Source: Oscarella lobularis
Taxonomy: Eukaryota; Porifera; Homoscleromorpha; Homosclerophorida; Oscarellidae
Assembly: GCF_947507565.1 (NCBI RefSeq)
Contig: NC_089182.1
Location: forward strand, 2,232,001-2,296,000
Direction: 5' to 3'
Length of the DNA stretch: 64,000 bases
How positions within the stretch are numbered: position 1 is the stretch's first letter; every line of letters starts with the position of its first letter. The notes under the pieces are model-generated. The model saw nothing but the letters and a program-made list of their open reading frames with translations. It was not told where the DNA came from and made no database searches. Both the position numbers and the translations under genes were made by a program. Positions 13,501 through 24,422 of this stretch are shown here, piece by piece.

Positions 13501-14840
13501 GATATATCTTTGACAGACGAGGTTTGGCGTTGGTCTGCTGTGGAAGACACAGAAAGGCTCAGTAATGACGGCGATGGCGAAATGATCAGCTGACTCGAGT
13601 ACTGTCGTTTTGGGTCTGTGCCGAAACTTACGTCACTGCTCAAGGGCAAGACGCTTGGCGTGAAAACGTCAATGACGGAAGCGTAAACGGCTGTCCTCTT
13701 CACTGCAGAATTTTGCTGAACGGACGACGGCCGCAGTGGAGATAACGGCGATGGCGAAACGATCAACTGACTCGAGGACTGTTGTTTTGGGTCTGCGCCG
13801 AGACTTGCGTCACTGCCCAAAGGCAAGACGCTTGGCGTAAAAACGTCAGAAGCGTGTCTGGCTGAAACCAACGTTTCTTTATCGTAGACCGATCCAATCG
13901 CTGTTGGCAGTGGACTAGGAACATAAATAGCTGTCTTCTCCACTGCAGAATTCTGCTGAACGGACGACGGCCGCAGTAGAGATAACAGAGATACTAAATC
14001 TTGACTGACCGATCTAAATGTAGTACTTGACGTAGAAATGTCAACAGAAGAGATCGACTTTGTCGACGAAATCTTTTCTGTAGACTGATATAGTGACGGG
14101 CTTAGATGACTAGCAGCCACAACGCCAGTCATTTTCATCACAGAAGGGGCCAAACTTAGCTGAACGGACGACGGCTGCAGAAGAGATACCGAGCCTTGAT
14201 TGGCTCCTGTGTCGACGCTGAAAGACGTAATAACACTAGTCCTGACATCAGGCGTTGAAACGTCCACGATAGGTGTTGTTCTGACAGGCGAAGTCACAAT
14301 GGAAGGTTTCTCAGACGAAATTTGGCTCGGCGATAATCGAGTCGAAAGAGCGTCGACGGAGGATACCGAAACAGGTGCCGCGGAAAGCGTTCGCGTTGGT
14401 CCTGAAGCGAAATCCGAGTCGCCAGACGAGACAAGAATGTCCGAAATAAAACGGCTGCCGCTCGACGGAAGAACTGACCGCGTTGGCAAGGAAATGAGCC
14501 TAATCGAGGTCTCCTTCGGGGCCCCATTGCCTACGGTCGCGCCAACGGACGTGATAGTAGACGCCGACGCGGTTGCGACGGCCGATTCTTCGTCTCCGAA
14601 CGAACGAATCGACGATCGACTGAGTCGCAGTGGAAGAGTTTGCGCCTGCGTCGCCGTTGATTGCAACGAGGATATCGAATTTCCTGCGAAAAGCGACGGA
14701 AGCAGGCTCGTCGTCGTCAACGACGACGTTTCGAACTCCAAATTGCCCGAGCCCGCATCATCGAACGCCTCGACGTCGACGTCAATCAAGCAGCAGTAGA
14801 TGACCGTCAAGTGCAGACACCATTCAAACACTCGCTTCAT
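1532..14840 (-). CDS. Giant mucin-like / NIDO-AMOP-VWD / EGF / 13-cadherin transmembrane protein
   Basis: One gene of roughly 4,200 codons. Exon 1 (14840-10251, 1,530 codons) starts with a signal peptide (MKRVFEWCLHLTVIYCCLI), continues as Ser/Thr/Val-rich mucin-like sequence and ends at the beginning of a NIDO domain (YPYGTYFGDQ). The NIDO domain continues in exons 10191-9853 and 9782 onward. An AMOP-like Cys region follows (CPCTFF, TCCYELGG, QWCCRDSTLC), then a VWD domain opening FGDPHLQTLDG at about 9000-8436. Next come WxCD/EGF modules, two calcium-type EGFs, and 13 cadherin repeats (about 6900-2600). A TM helix lies near 2340 (GLAIIGTVSGVVVFAVLLLC), followed by a cytoplasmic tail of about 190 residues in four exons ending YDDSQY. 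All introns checked keep phase. NIDO-AMOP-VWD is known from MUC4 and related proteins; its union with cadherins is the oddity. No beta-catenin-binding motif was recognised in the tail. Confidence 0.9.
2600..6900 (-). other. Array of 13 cadherin (EC) repeats
   Basis: Thirteen repeats can be counted from their linker and DxD motifs. Linkers of repeats 1, 3, 5 and 7 are canonical DxNDNxP (for example DVNDNAPVF). Those of repeats 2, 4 and 6 read VNDFGPAF, VNEFAPMF and VNEHAPRF. Repeats 2, 4 and 6 also share a Cys pair (CTDxD near the start and a second Cys before the last strand). Repeats 8-13 are more divergent. A membrane-proximal region without EC features precedes the TM helix. In the family, calcium bound between repeats makes the rod rigid. 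Confidence 0.88.
10880..12760 (-). repeat. Mucin-domain tandem repeats of about 210 bp (70 residues)
   Basis: The stretch codes for repeated units containing DSSVIELFPTAVLSSD, GPQSSSQF and SIADVVTSAATST. The marker GCAGTAGG recurs at about 11818, 12028, 12241, 12451 and 12667, giving spacings of 210-216 bp. Adjacent units alternate in type. Blocks about 420-425 bp apart are almost identical at the DNA level (for example near 11930-12070 and 12354-12500), so a two-unit block has duplicated recently. The high Ser/Thr content suggests dense O-glycosylation. Confidence 0.85.
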
Positions 14841-15461
14841 CGCCGGAAGTAATTTTCTAGAGAAAGCGAGTCAAGCTGGGATCCACCCCTCCCACGATCG
14901 AACGGCCATATCGCGAACTGATGCAAATAGACGTGCAGCACGGGGGGAAATTAAAAAGCCACTCAACAACTAAAGGCAAAATTCGATTGGCCCGAAACGC
15001 GCAAGAGGAAAAAATCGATCTAGGATTTGAAGTTGCGCGAACAGGGTGGGTCGCTTTCGAACACTGCTTCTACAAGTCCTCGGATCACGCGCTCCGTCGA
15101 GCCCGCTTACCTTGAGCAAACTAGCGCGGCGATCTCGTCGAATGCGTTTTCTCGAACGCCTGTCTTGGCGCGTCGTCGTCGTCGTTTGTAGTGAAGAGGT
15201 TCCCGCTACTGCGCACCGTCTCGCGGACGTTTTTATTCGCTCTCGAATCCCTCGATCGTCGGCGCGAGTCGGACCTGCTCTTGCTTCGACCTCGTCGCGT
15301 CGAAAAATGAGACGGCGTTCGAAAATAGCGGAATCACGTGCACTCTCCTACGCATCGACGCCCACGTGTGTGTGACGGTTGGCGGGTAAACAACAAATAA
15401 CGAGACGACTTCGTTTATGTTTTCGCTGATACGTACGTGTGTGCACTTATTTTATATTTTG
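14841..15461. other. Spacer upstream of the mucin-cadherin gene
   Basis: This 620-bp stretch lies between the INO80B stop codon and the mucin-cadherin start codon, both on the minus strand. It should hold the INO80B 3' UTR and the promoter of the mucin-cadherin gene. No conserved coding exon, repeat or RNA gene was recognised in it. Confidence 0.5.
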
Positions 15462-16988
15462 TTACGCTTTCGCTTCGCGTATTTTCCGATAGCACTCCAA
15501 ACTGCACAGCGGCACGTTCGTCGCGCGACACGAGTACTTCTTCGCGTTGCCGCACCCCTCGGCGGCGCAGATAACGGGCGGAGGCGGGGTCCTCAAAAAA
15601 AGGATAAGGATAAATACTTTTCGTACGCGTACGCGTAAAATCGCGGTCGTCTCACTTGGACTTTTCGGAGTCTATGGGGTAGACGAGTCCGATCGGTAAG
15701 GATAGGGTTATAGAGTCTCGACCGTTGACGTAATGCACGTGCGATTGGGCACTCGACTGCTTTGCCTTACTTCGCGACTACAGACGGAACAGGTGCGTAT
15801 ACAGGTTGATTGATGGATAAACGTGTATAAAGCGTCGCGCATTTCTTTACCTTGTCATCGTCTTTTCTCTTCGTCGTTGTTTGTTTTGTAATCAACTTTG
15901 TGACCGTTTGTTTCTGATCAAAAGTGCGATGGGGCGGTATGATTGATAATTAAATTCGACGCTTTTCTCTTTTACCTTTTGCTCTTCCCGTCGCTTCGCT
16001 TCGCGCTGTCGTCTCCTTCTCGCCGACTCGACCTTTCTCGCTTGCATTTCTTCGTTCATCACTTTACTTGGCGACGGACCTACGCACAGACGTACGTCAA
16101 TCATTAACATGCTATAATTCTCCTCTGACCGAGTGGCAATTCCAACAGATTGGAGCCACCTCCCGAGCCCAACATCGACATCTTGACCACCACAGCAAAC
16201 AGCAATAGCACACCCCCAAAACATTTCCTTTGCGATTTTGCCCACCTGTCTCGCCGTGGTGATGACTCGATGACTAGGCAAGTCGCCTCTCTCGTTCAGC
16301 TCGCCGGAGTGGAGAGCATCAAGCCAGCGACTTTCTTCATCTTCACTAGAAGAAAAAGAATTCCAAGCAGAAGAGCAACAAAAAAATTTCTCACCCTTCG
16401 TTGGACTTAGCAGGCGCGGGAGCAGAACGAAATTGGCTGCCTATTATAAAAATTGACTAAAACATAACATATTGGCTGCGTTTTCCCCACGTACGCTCCT
16501 CCGTGCTTTCATCGCTTTCCACTATAACTCGAGCAGAACGATGTTGTTTTCGCTGCATTGCGGGCAAACTAAATTATTAATTAAATTTAATTAATTAATT
16601 AATTAATTAAAATTTTATTTTTGTTCGTGCCTCGGCATCGCTTCGGCCGTGGCCATTGTCTGGCCTCCAAATTTGATCTTCAGTTTGACGTGGGGATTTG
16701 CGCCGCCGCCGTTTCCCTTTCGCCGTTTCTTTCGAGACGGCGAGGTCGTTTTCTGATCTTCGTCGTCCGAATCGGCTGCAGCGGCGGTCACTTCGCCCGC
16801 TCGGCTGCGATCGCGATCCTTTTTCTTCTTGTGTTTCTTCTCTTTCTTGTGTTTTCCTTTCTTGTGCCTCTTTCGACTCGGCTGCACGCTCGGCGAGTCT
16901 TCGTCGTCGACGTTGATGTCTAATTAACAGTCGTCGTTAAGAAAAAACGATCGATTTTCTCGTCCTGAAGCGTTTATTCACCCGACAT
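15462..16988 (-). CDS. INO80B: INO80 complex subunit B (PAPA-1/zf-HIT protein)
   Basis: Nuclear subunit of the INO80 chromatin remodeller. A 7-nt first exon (16988-16982, ATGTCGG) joins to 16919 to give MSDINVDDED, followed by a Lys/His-rich basic stretch. Then come all the family landmarks in order: VKLKIKFGGQ, an acidic linker, SRWLDALHSGELNERGDL, NEEMQARKVESARRRRQRE, and a C-terminal HIT zinc finger (CAAEGCGNAKKYSC, then PLCSLECYR) in the last exon, 15591-15462. About eight exons join in phase. The join after GGQTMATAEAMP needs a GC-AG intron (16630-16569), since no GT donor precedes the stop there. The start lies only 86 bp from the stop of the upstream same-strand gene. Confidence 0.88.
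16571..16618. repeat. TTAA-rich simple sequence in an INO80B intron
   Basis: Repeated AATTAATTAATT lies inside the proposed GC-AG intron of INO80B. It is low-complexity sequence and no other role is visible. Confidence 0.6.
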
Positions 16989-17074
16989 AGCTGAAGTTCC
17001 ACGCGCGGCGCGCGCTAGAAAACACGGATATGTACTGTATCAACGATTAACGTATGAAAATAACAAAAAATTAA

Positions 17075-20000
17075 TTAGTTGCAATTTTGGACTCCTCGCC
17101 CTTCGTTAGCAAAGCGTAAGTCAAGTTTAGTTGTAGACTGAAGGACCACGGAGTTGGCCAGGCAACCATTGAAACCGGTCGCGTATAAACCGCGCGTGTA
17201 GCGAACGATGTCCTGCGCGCCTCCAACGTACAGTTTTCCATTTGCATTTAGCATAGATGTGCCAGTACGCGATTGCCCCGTCTGTAGATCCTTGCCGTCA
17301 ACGGTCATGTTTGCGACGTTGCGAATACTGCGAAAAAGGAAAAATAATCGAGCTGTTTTTAAGTTGCAAGTTAATTAATCGTACCGAATAATGCTGACGT
17401 TGTGAAAATCTCCGTCGGAAACAAAGACACCAGATACGATGGATCTAATACCGCTACCCAGATCGAAGCTAAAGCGCACGCGGCCGTTCTCCAAGCCGAT
17501 CGAATAAAAGTCTCCAGTCATCTAAACAGACGTATAGATATAGTCCATATATACCTAGACAGCGTCAACTCCGAGATACACTTACATCTCCGTTGAACAA
17601 AATTAGACCGCTAAGCTGAGTCGTTTTGAAAGACAAATTCACGGCTGTGACAGCTCGCCCACTACATAAAATAGATAGGTAAAACCAAAAGCGAAATTTC
17701 GTGTAAAAAGCGTCCAACCTAACGAAAGCCTTGCTGAAGAAGTACAAGGAGCCGTACTCGTCAAAGTAGACGTCCCCAAGCGATTCTCCTAAAAAATCCA
17801 GTTATTTTCCAGCCTATTATTTGATGCAATTAAAAGCTCTTACGTTCGCTACACGTTTTCCCCGTGTACGCCAATTTTCTTTTCGAATCGTACAGACAAA
17901 CGCATCTCGGTCCGTCGCTCGCGTTCCGACACTCGCCTCCGTTCGCGCATCCAAGCCCAGCCAAATAACACGCCGTTATTTCGTGCTCGCAATTCACCCC
18001 CGCGTATCCTTTCGCGCATTGGCAACGATAGCGATCGGCGTCCGCGTTGAAACAACTCCCCCCGTTCTCGCAGGGATCATAATCGCACGGCGTCTGCCGA
18101 GGACAATCGATCACACCAGCCCCTTTGACGAGATCCCTATTGACGTCGAGAGTATTTCCCTGCAATTCCAAGTGACTAACGCAGCCGGCAAAGCTGTCCG
18201 CGAATCCGACGTAACCGGGAATGCCCTCCTCTTTCGCTCCCAAATAAACGCCGTACGGAACGTTGAGAATTGTCAGAGGTCCGATCGACGACGACTCGAC
18301 GTAGTCGTCGCCGTCCAAAGCTAGGCTCGCCAATTGATTCGATTCTCGCGTTATTTCAATTGTGTGCCATTGGCCGAGCAAAATTTTCGTTTCCGATTTC
18401 AAGACGGTTACGCCCGAGCCGAGATCAAAACGTAACTCGACGTAACCTTCGCTCAAACCGACAGCGAGAAAATCGCCTCGACTTTGGAGAGCAGAGGGGC
18501 CCGTGTAAAAAATCAAACCGTTTGTCGAATCGGAATAGAATTTCAGTGACAATTTTGTCTCTTTGGTAGATCTAATGGAAGGAAACGAAAGAAAGCCGGA
18601 TACATTGACGTAGGGAACGGTGATCGTTATCCCTATAAAAAGAATTGACGTCTTAATTAGAGGAACAAAGGTTTTATGTAGAGCTCACTGTCTTGGCAGT
18701 ATTTCCCTGAGAAATTGAATGGGCAGAGGCAGTCGAACCCGTCTGTCGTATTCGTGCACGATCCCCCGTTTACACACGGAAAGTCGGCGCAACTTCTAGC
18801 AGGCGAATCGCACGTTTCCCCCGCCAATCCCAAAGGGCATAAACATCTCGCAAACGAGCCGTCGTCCTCGACGCACGTTCCGCCGTTACGACACGTCGAC
18901 GACGAGCAACGTCGCGTCGTTTCCATCTCGCACAGACGACCGCCGTAGCCGGCGGGACAAACGCATCGAAAATCGCCGATCAAATCGACGCAAGTCGCTC
19001 CATTCGAACAGGGCGTCGACACGCACTCGCGATGCTCTCTCTCGCATCGATCGCCGAAATAGCCGACCGGGCAGAAGCACTCGTACTCGTACGGATCGGC
19101 CAGTTCTCGACAGATGCCCCCGTTCAGACACGGCGATCCAAAGCAGCCGCGCAATCGCGTTTCGCACATTCGCCCCGTGTATCCGTCGGCGCAGCGGCAC
19201 GCAAACGAACCGGGAACGTTGACGCAGACGGCGCCGTTCAGACACGGCTCCGACTGGCACTCGTCGTAATCTTTCTCGCAATTTAGCCCATAGAAACCGG
19301 GCACACAGAAACACGTATAGCCGACGCCGACGACGCTGCGACACAGGGCTCCGTTCTCGCACGGATTCGACCGGCAAAAGTCGATCTCGTCGGCGCAGAA
19401 ATCGCCCTCGTATCCGAACGGACAAACGCACGAATAACGAGCGACATCGTCGACGCAAGTCGCGTTCGCCGCGCACGGATTCGACGCGCATTCGTCGATC
19501 TGCGCTTCGCACTCGTCGCCGACGTATCCGACGGCGCAACGACATCGATATCGCGTCGGACCGTCGTCGCACGTCGCGCCGTTTCGACAGGGATTCGAAA
19601 GGCAGAAGTCGATTTTGCTTTCGCACTCCCGACCCGTGAACGAAGCGTCGCAAACGCATTCGTACGCGTCGACGAGATCGACGCACGTCGCGCCGTTTCG
19701 ACACGGCGACGAGACGCACTCGCGTATCTCCGCCTCGCATCGTCGTCCCGAGTAGCCGGCTTCGCACAGACACGCGTATCCCGTCGGCGACGTCGCGCAC
19801 GTCGCGTTGTTACGGCACGGCGAGGATAGGCAGTGATCGATCTCCGTCTCGCAAACGATTCCCGTGTAGCCGACGGCGCAGAGACAAGCGAAACGATTCG
19901 ACGCGTCGACGCAGGTCGCGTTGTTGCGACACGGCGACGATTCGCATTCGTCGACGTCGACGTCGCACCGAGAACCGGTTCGGCCCTCTTCGCACGTGCA

Positions 20001-23000
20001 ATCGAATCCGTCGAGACGATCGACGCACGTCGACGCGCCGTAACACGGCGACGATTCGCATTCGTCGATTTCCGTCTCGCAAAGGTAGCCGGTGAATCCG
20101 CGACGGCACGCGCAATCGGCTCCGCCGATCGCGTCGACGCACGTGGCGTTATTTAGACACGGATTTGAAATGCAGTCGTCGATTTCCGTCTCGCATTGCT
20201 TACCCGTGTAGGCGTCCGAACAAATGCAGAGAAAACGATTCGGCAAGTCGAGACATCGACCGCCGTACTGACACGGCGACGAGAGACACTCGTCGAAATC
20301 CGTTTCACAATTCCTTCCCGATATTCCGAGCGGGCAAACGCAAATGTAACCGACGCCGGGCGACGGTTGGAAACAATAGCCGCCGTTCTGACAGGGACGC
20401 GACGCGCACTCGTCGACGTCGACCTCGCAATCGACGCCGGTAAAACCCCGTCGGCACGCGCATCGATATTTGCCGACGTCGTCGCTGCACGTGCCGCCGT
20501 TTTGACACGGCGACGACGCGCACTCGTCGATCTCCGAATCGCAATGCCGTCCGTCGTAACCCGACGGACAATCGCACGCGTACGAACCGAATAGATCGCG
20601 ACACGTACCGTTATTTCGACACGGTTCGAAGGCGCATTCGTCGACGTTCGCCTCGCAGTATCGACCCGTGAAACCGATCGCGCAACTGCAGACGAAATCG
20701 TTTACCAAATCGACGCACGTCGCGTTGTTCTCGCACGCCGTCGTCGTCGTCGTCTCGCACTCGTCGACGTCCGTCTCGCAGACGGCGCCCGTGTATCCGT
20801 TGACGCACGTGCACGCGTAACCGTTCGCCTCGTCGACGCACGTGCCGTCGTTTTGGCACGGCGACGACGCGCACTCGTCGATTTCGCTCTCGCAATCGTC
20901 TCCCGTAAAACCGTCGCTGCACGTGCAACGATAGCCGGCGATTTCGTCCACGCACGTCGCGTTGTTTTCGCACGGCGACGACGCGCACTCGTCGACGTCT
21001 GCTTCGCACTGAACGCCTGTATATCCGATAGAACATCGACAGGAATAGTATCCCACGTGGTCGCTGCACGTGCCGTCGTTTTGACAGGGAGCCGACGTGC
21101 ACTCGTCGATTTCGTTCTCGCAATCATCTCCCGTAAAACCGTTGTTGCACGTGCAACGATAACCGGCAATTTCATCAACGCACGTGCCTCCGTTTTTACA
21201 CGGCAACGACGCGCACTCGTTCACGTTCGTTTCGCACTGAACGCCGGTATATCCGACGGAACACTGACAGGAGTAGTATCCCACGTGGTTGTGACACATA
21301 CCAGAATTTTGACAAGGAGATGATTGGCATTCGTTTACTTCCACTTCGCACTGAACGCCCGCGTATCCGGACGTACAACGACAGTAAAAACCGGCTTGCT
21401 GATCGACGCACGTCGCATTGTGACGACACGGATTCGATCCGCATTCGTTGCGATTCGTCTCGCAATTGACGCCGAACCAGCCGACGTCGCAATCGCACTC
21501 GAACCGATTTTCCCCGTCGCGACAGGTCCCGTTATTCTGACACGGTCCGGAAGCGCACTCGTCGACGTCCGTCTCGCAGACGACGCCCGCGTATCCGCCG
21601 ACACACGCGCACGCGTAGCCGTTCACCGCGTCGCTGCACGTGCCGCCGTTTCGACACGGCGACGACGCGCACTCGTCGACGTTCGTCTCGCAGTCGTCGC
21701 CGACGAATCCGTCGCGACACGAACACGCGTAGCCGGCGACGAAATCGCTGCAATTTCCGTCGTTCGCGCACGGCGACGACGCGCACTCGTCGACGTCCGT
21801 TTCGCAGTCGTCGCCGACGAATCCGTCGCGACACGAGCACGCGTAGCCGGCGACGCGATCCGTGCAATTGCCGCCGTTGCGACACGGCGACGACGCGCAC
21901 TCGTCGACGTCCGCTTCGCATCGAAGTCCCGCGAAACCGGTCGCACACGAACACGCGTAACCGTCGACGTCGTCGACGCACGTGCCGGCGTTGGCGCACG
22001 GCGACGACGCACATTCGTCGACATTTGTTTGACAGTGAGTTCCCGTATATCCGGTCGTACAACGGCATCGATAGCCGCCGATGTCGTCGTCGCACGTCGC
22101 GCCGTTCAAACAGGGACTCGACGCGCACTCGTCTGCATTCGACTCGCAGTTACTTCCCGTAAAGCCGACGACGCACGTGCACGCGTAGCCGTCGACGTCG
22201 TCGACGCACGTGCCGTCGTTTGCACACGGCGACGAAGCGCATTCGTCGATGTTTGTTTGACAGTGCATTCCCGTGTATCCGGCCGTACAACGGCATCGAT
22301 ATCCGCCGATTTCGTCGTCGCACGTCGCGCCGTTTAGGCAAGGATTTGACGCGCACTCGTCAACGTTCGTCTCGCAGTGAGTCGACGTGAATCCCGGCGG
22401 ACACAAACAGTTATAACCGCCAATAAAATCGCGACAGGATCCGCCGTTTTGACACGGATTCGATAGGCAATAATCGATACTCGTTTCACAGTGTGATCCG
22501 GTGAAGTGAGCCGAACAAGAGCACGCGTATCCGTTGACGCCGTCGACGCAGTTGCCCCCGTTCAAACACGGTCCCGATTGACATTCATCGGCGTTTGTCT
22601 CGCAGACCTTTCCCGTGTAGCCGACGACGCACACGCATTCGAAATCGCCGTCGAGATTGACGCACGTTCCCCCGTTTCGACATGGAGCGAAATTGCACTC
22701 GTTGATGTCCGTCTCGCATCGCGCGCCCGTGTAACCCGCCGAACAGTTGCAGTAGAATCCGCCGACAAGATCGACGCAGAGCGCGTTCGACGAACAGTCG
22801 TCGTGAAGGCAGTCGTTGAAGTTGACGTCGCAATGCGTTCCCAGATAGCCGTTATCGCAAAAGCACTCAAACCCGCCGACTTTGTCCACGCAGGGTCCGT
22901 GAACGCACGGATTCGATTCGCACTCGTTCACGTTGATTTCGCAGTGCGCTCCCGTCCAACCGGACGCACAATTACATCTATAGCTATTGATCCAATCGAC

Positions 23001-24125
23001 GCACGTTCCGTTATTTTGACACGGATTCGACTCGCACTCGTTTAGGTTCGTCTCGCAGCGATCGCCCGTGAAACCTGACTCGCACACGCAAACCGTGCCG
23101 CCGACTTCGAGGACGTCCTCACAAATGGCCCAATTGAGACAGGCGGCCGTCGACGGCGATCTGCACAGCTGTCGCTTCTCGCAGCGAAATCCGCCCAGCG
23201 CCGACGGACAATCGCACGTGTATCCATACGCGTGATCGATGCACGCGCCCGGTTGCCGACACGGCGACGACGCGCATTCGTCGATGTACGTCTCGCACTG
23301 AGAGCCCGTATATCCGATAGGACATCGACACGAGAACGCGTCGACGACGTCGTTACACGTGCCGCCGTTTGCGCACGGCGACGAGGCGCATTCGTCGACG
23401 TCGACGTGGCATTGTCGACCGGCGTAGCCCGACGAACAATTGCACGCGTAACCGTCGACGAGATCCGTACACGTGCCGCCGTTAACGCACGGAATCGACG
23501 CGCAATCGTCGACGTTGATTTCGCATCGTCTTCCCGTCCAGCCGGCTTGACAGGAACAGGCGTAACACGTTCCGCTGTTCGCTTGACGGCACGCGGCTCC
23601 GTTCAGACACGGATTCGAATCGCACTCGCTTACGACGAGACTGCAGTTCTGTCCGCCCCACCCACACGGACACAAACATTCGTACGCGCCGGCGAGATTT
23701 CGGCACGTGCCCCGGATGCACGGGACGTCGACGACGCATTCGTCGACGTCGATGTTGCACGCCGGTCCCGTCCACGCTCGCGGGCATTCGCAGCGAAATC
23801 CGTTCGCTTCGTCGACGCACGTGCCGCCGTTTTGACACGGCGACGAGGCGCAGTCGTCTGTCGTCGCCGTTTCGCATCTGGGACCGGTGAATCTCGGCGG
23901 GCATAGGCACGTCTCCGAGACTGGCATTCCGGGCGGAGCCGACGGCGCCTCGACGCACGTGCCGTCGTTTAGACACGATCGATTCGTGCATTGACCTTTG
24001 AGGATGTGAGTCAGCGTGTTTGTACGTACTACTTAGCGAACTAGCGTACCTTGCGTCAAGCGGAAAAGGGCGGCGACAGCCAAGAAAGACAAACACTTGG
24101 CCATGGGAACGCCTCCCAGCTTCAT
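17075..24125 (-). CDS. Secreted multi-EGF / laminin-G protein (EYS/Crumbs/fibropellin-like)
   Basis: The start at 24125 (MKLGGVPMAKC, or the second Met) gives a signal peptide ending near FRLTQ, and the main exon joins after a short intron. About 46 EGF domains follow, most of the calcium-binding type (DxDEC, then CxNGGTC, then GxxCE). One LamG domain comes next (about 18640-18110), then two more EGFs (about 18110-17850), a second LamG split over several short exons, and a stop at 17075 just after its last Cys (NGCLAN to GVQNC). No TM segment, LNR or ankyrin repeats are seen, so it is neither Notch nor a membrane Crumbs. The order recalls eyes shut/spacemaker and sea urchin fibropellins. A matrix or lumen scaffold role is inferred. 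EGFs 15-18 and 24-27 alternate as near-identical pairs, showing internal duplication. Confidence 0.88.
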
Positions 24126-24257
24126 CGCGATCCACTTCTTTCTGACGTCTTCTTTTGACACAGAAGCGTCCGTTGTCTTCGCTTAGTAGTGCAGACTTTG
24201 CTGTTACAGTTTTATCTGCAATGTACGGCTGCAGGGTGGCAAAGAAAAATAATACGG

Positions 24258-24274
24258 GACGTCAATTGACGTCA
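24258..24274. promoter_or_regulatory. Paired CRE-type sites
   Basis: GACGTCA at 24258-24264 and a perfect palindromic TGACGTCA at 24267-24274 lie about 150 bp upstream of the Jun start codon. CREB/ATF and Jun-ATF dimers bind this sequence in other animals. Occupancy here is inferred. Confidence 0.55.
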
Positions 24275-24316
24275 GGACTCATTAAAAGGGTGGCGTCATC
24301 GCTATCCCGATTGTGG

Positions 24317-24334
24317 TGACATCATGTTGAGTCA
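24317..24334 (+). promoter_or_regulatory. TGACATCA and TGAGTCA (TRE/AP-1) pair
   Basis: TGACATCA (24317-24324) is identical to the octamer known as jun1TRE in the vertebrate c-jun promoter, and TGAGTCA (24328-24334) is the consensus AP-1 site. They lie about 90-105 bp upstream of the ATG of the Jun gene. This suggests positive autoregulation, as in vertebrates. Confidence 0.6.
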
Positions 24335-24422
24335 GCGCTGCGTTGCAATACATCACAGAACGTGACCGTGAGCTGAGGTCATTTCCAAACAACCCTCCGA
24401 TTGTCCTCGTCGCGTCCGTTCC

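Larger units (their letters stand above)
24126..24422. promoter_or_regulatory. Divergent promoter between the EGF-LamG gene and Jun
   Basis: The two start codons face away from each other across 297 bp. The stretch is packed with CRE/AP-1-type elements on the Jun side (listed separately). No coding exon is seen in it. Confidence 0.6.

Noticed and set aside
14921-15375. Plus-strand frames upstream of the mucin-cadherin gene
   Set aside because: Short, overlapping, Arg/Ser-rich, without domains or supported splice joins.
17075-24125. Notch receptor
   Set aside because: No LNR, TM, RAM or ankyrin repeats; two LamG domains and a stop after the last one fit a secreted EYS/fibropellin-type protein.
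18886-24135. Many Arg-rich frames on both strands across the EGF array
   Set aside because: They are frame shadows of the repeated EGF coding pattern, repeating with the EGF period.
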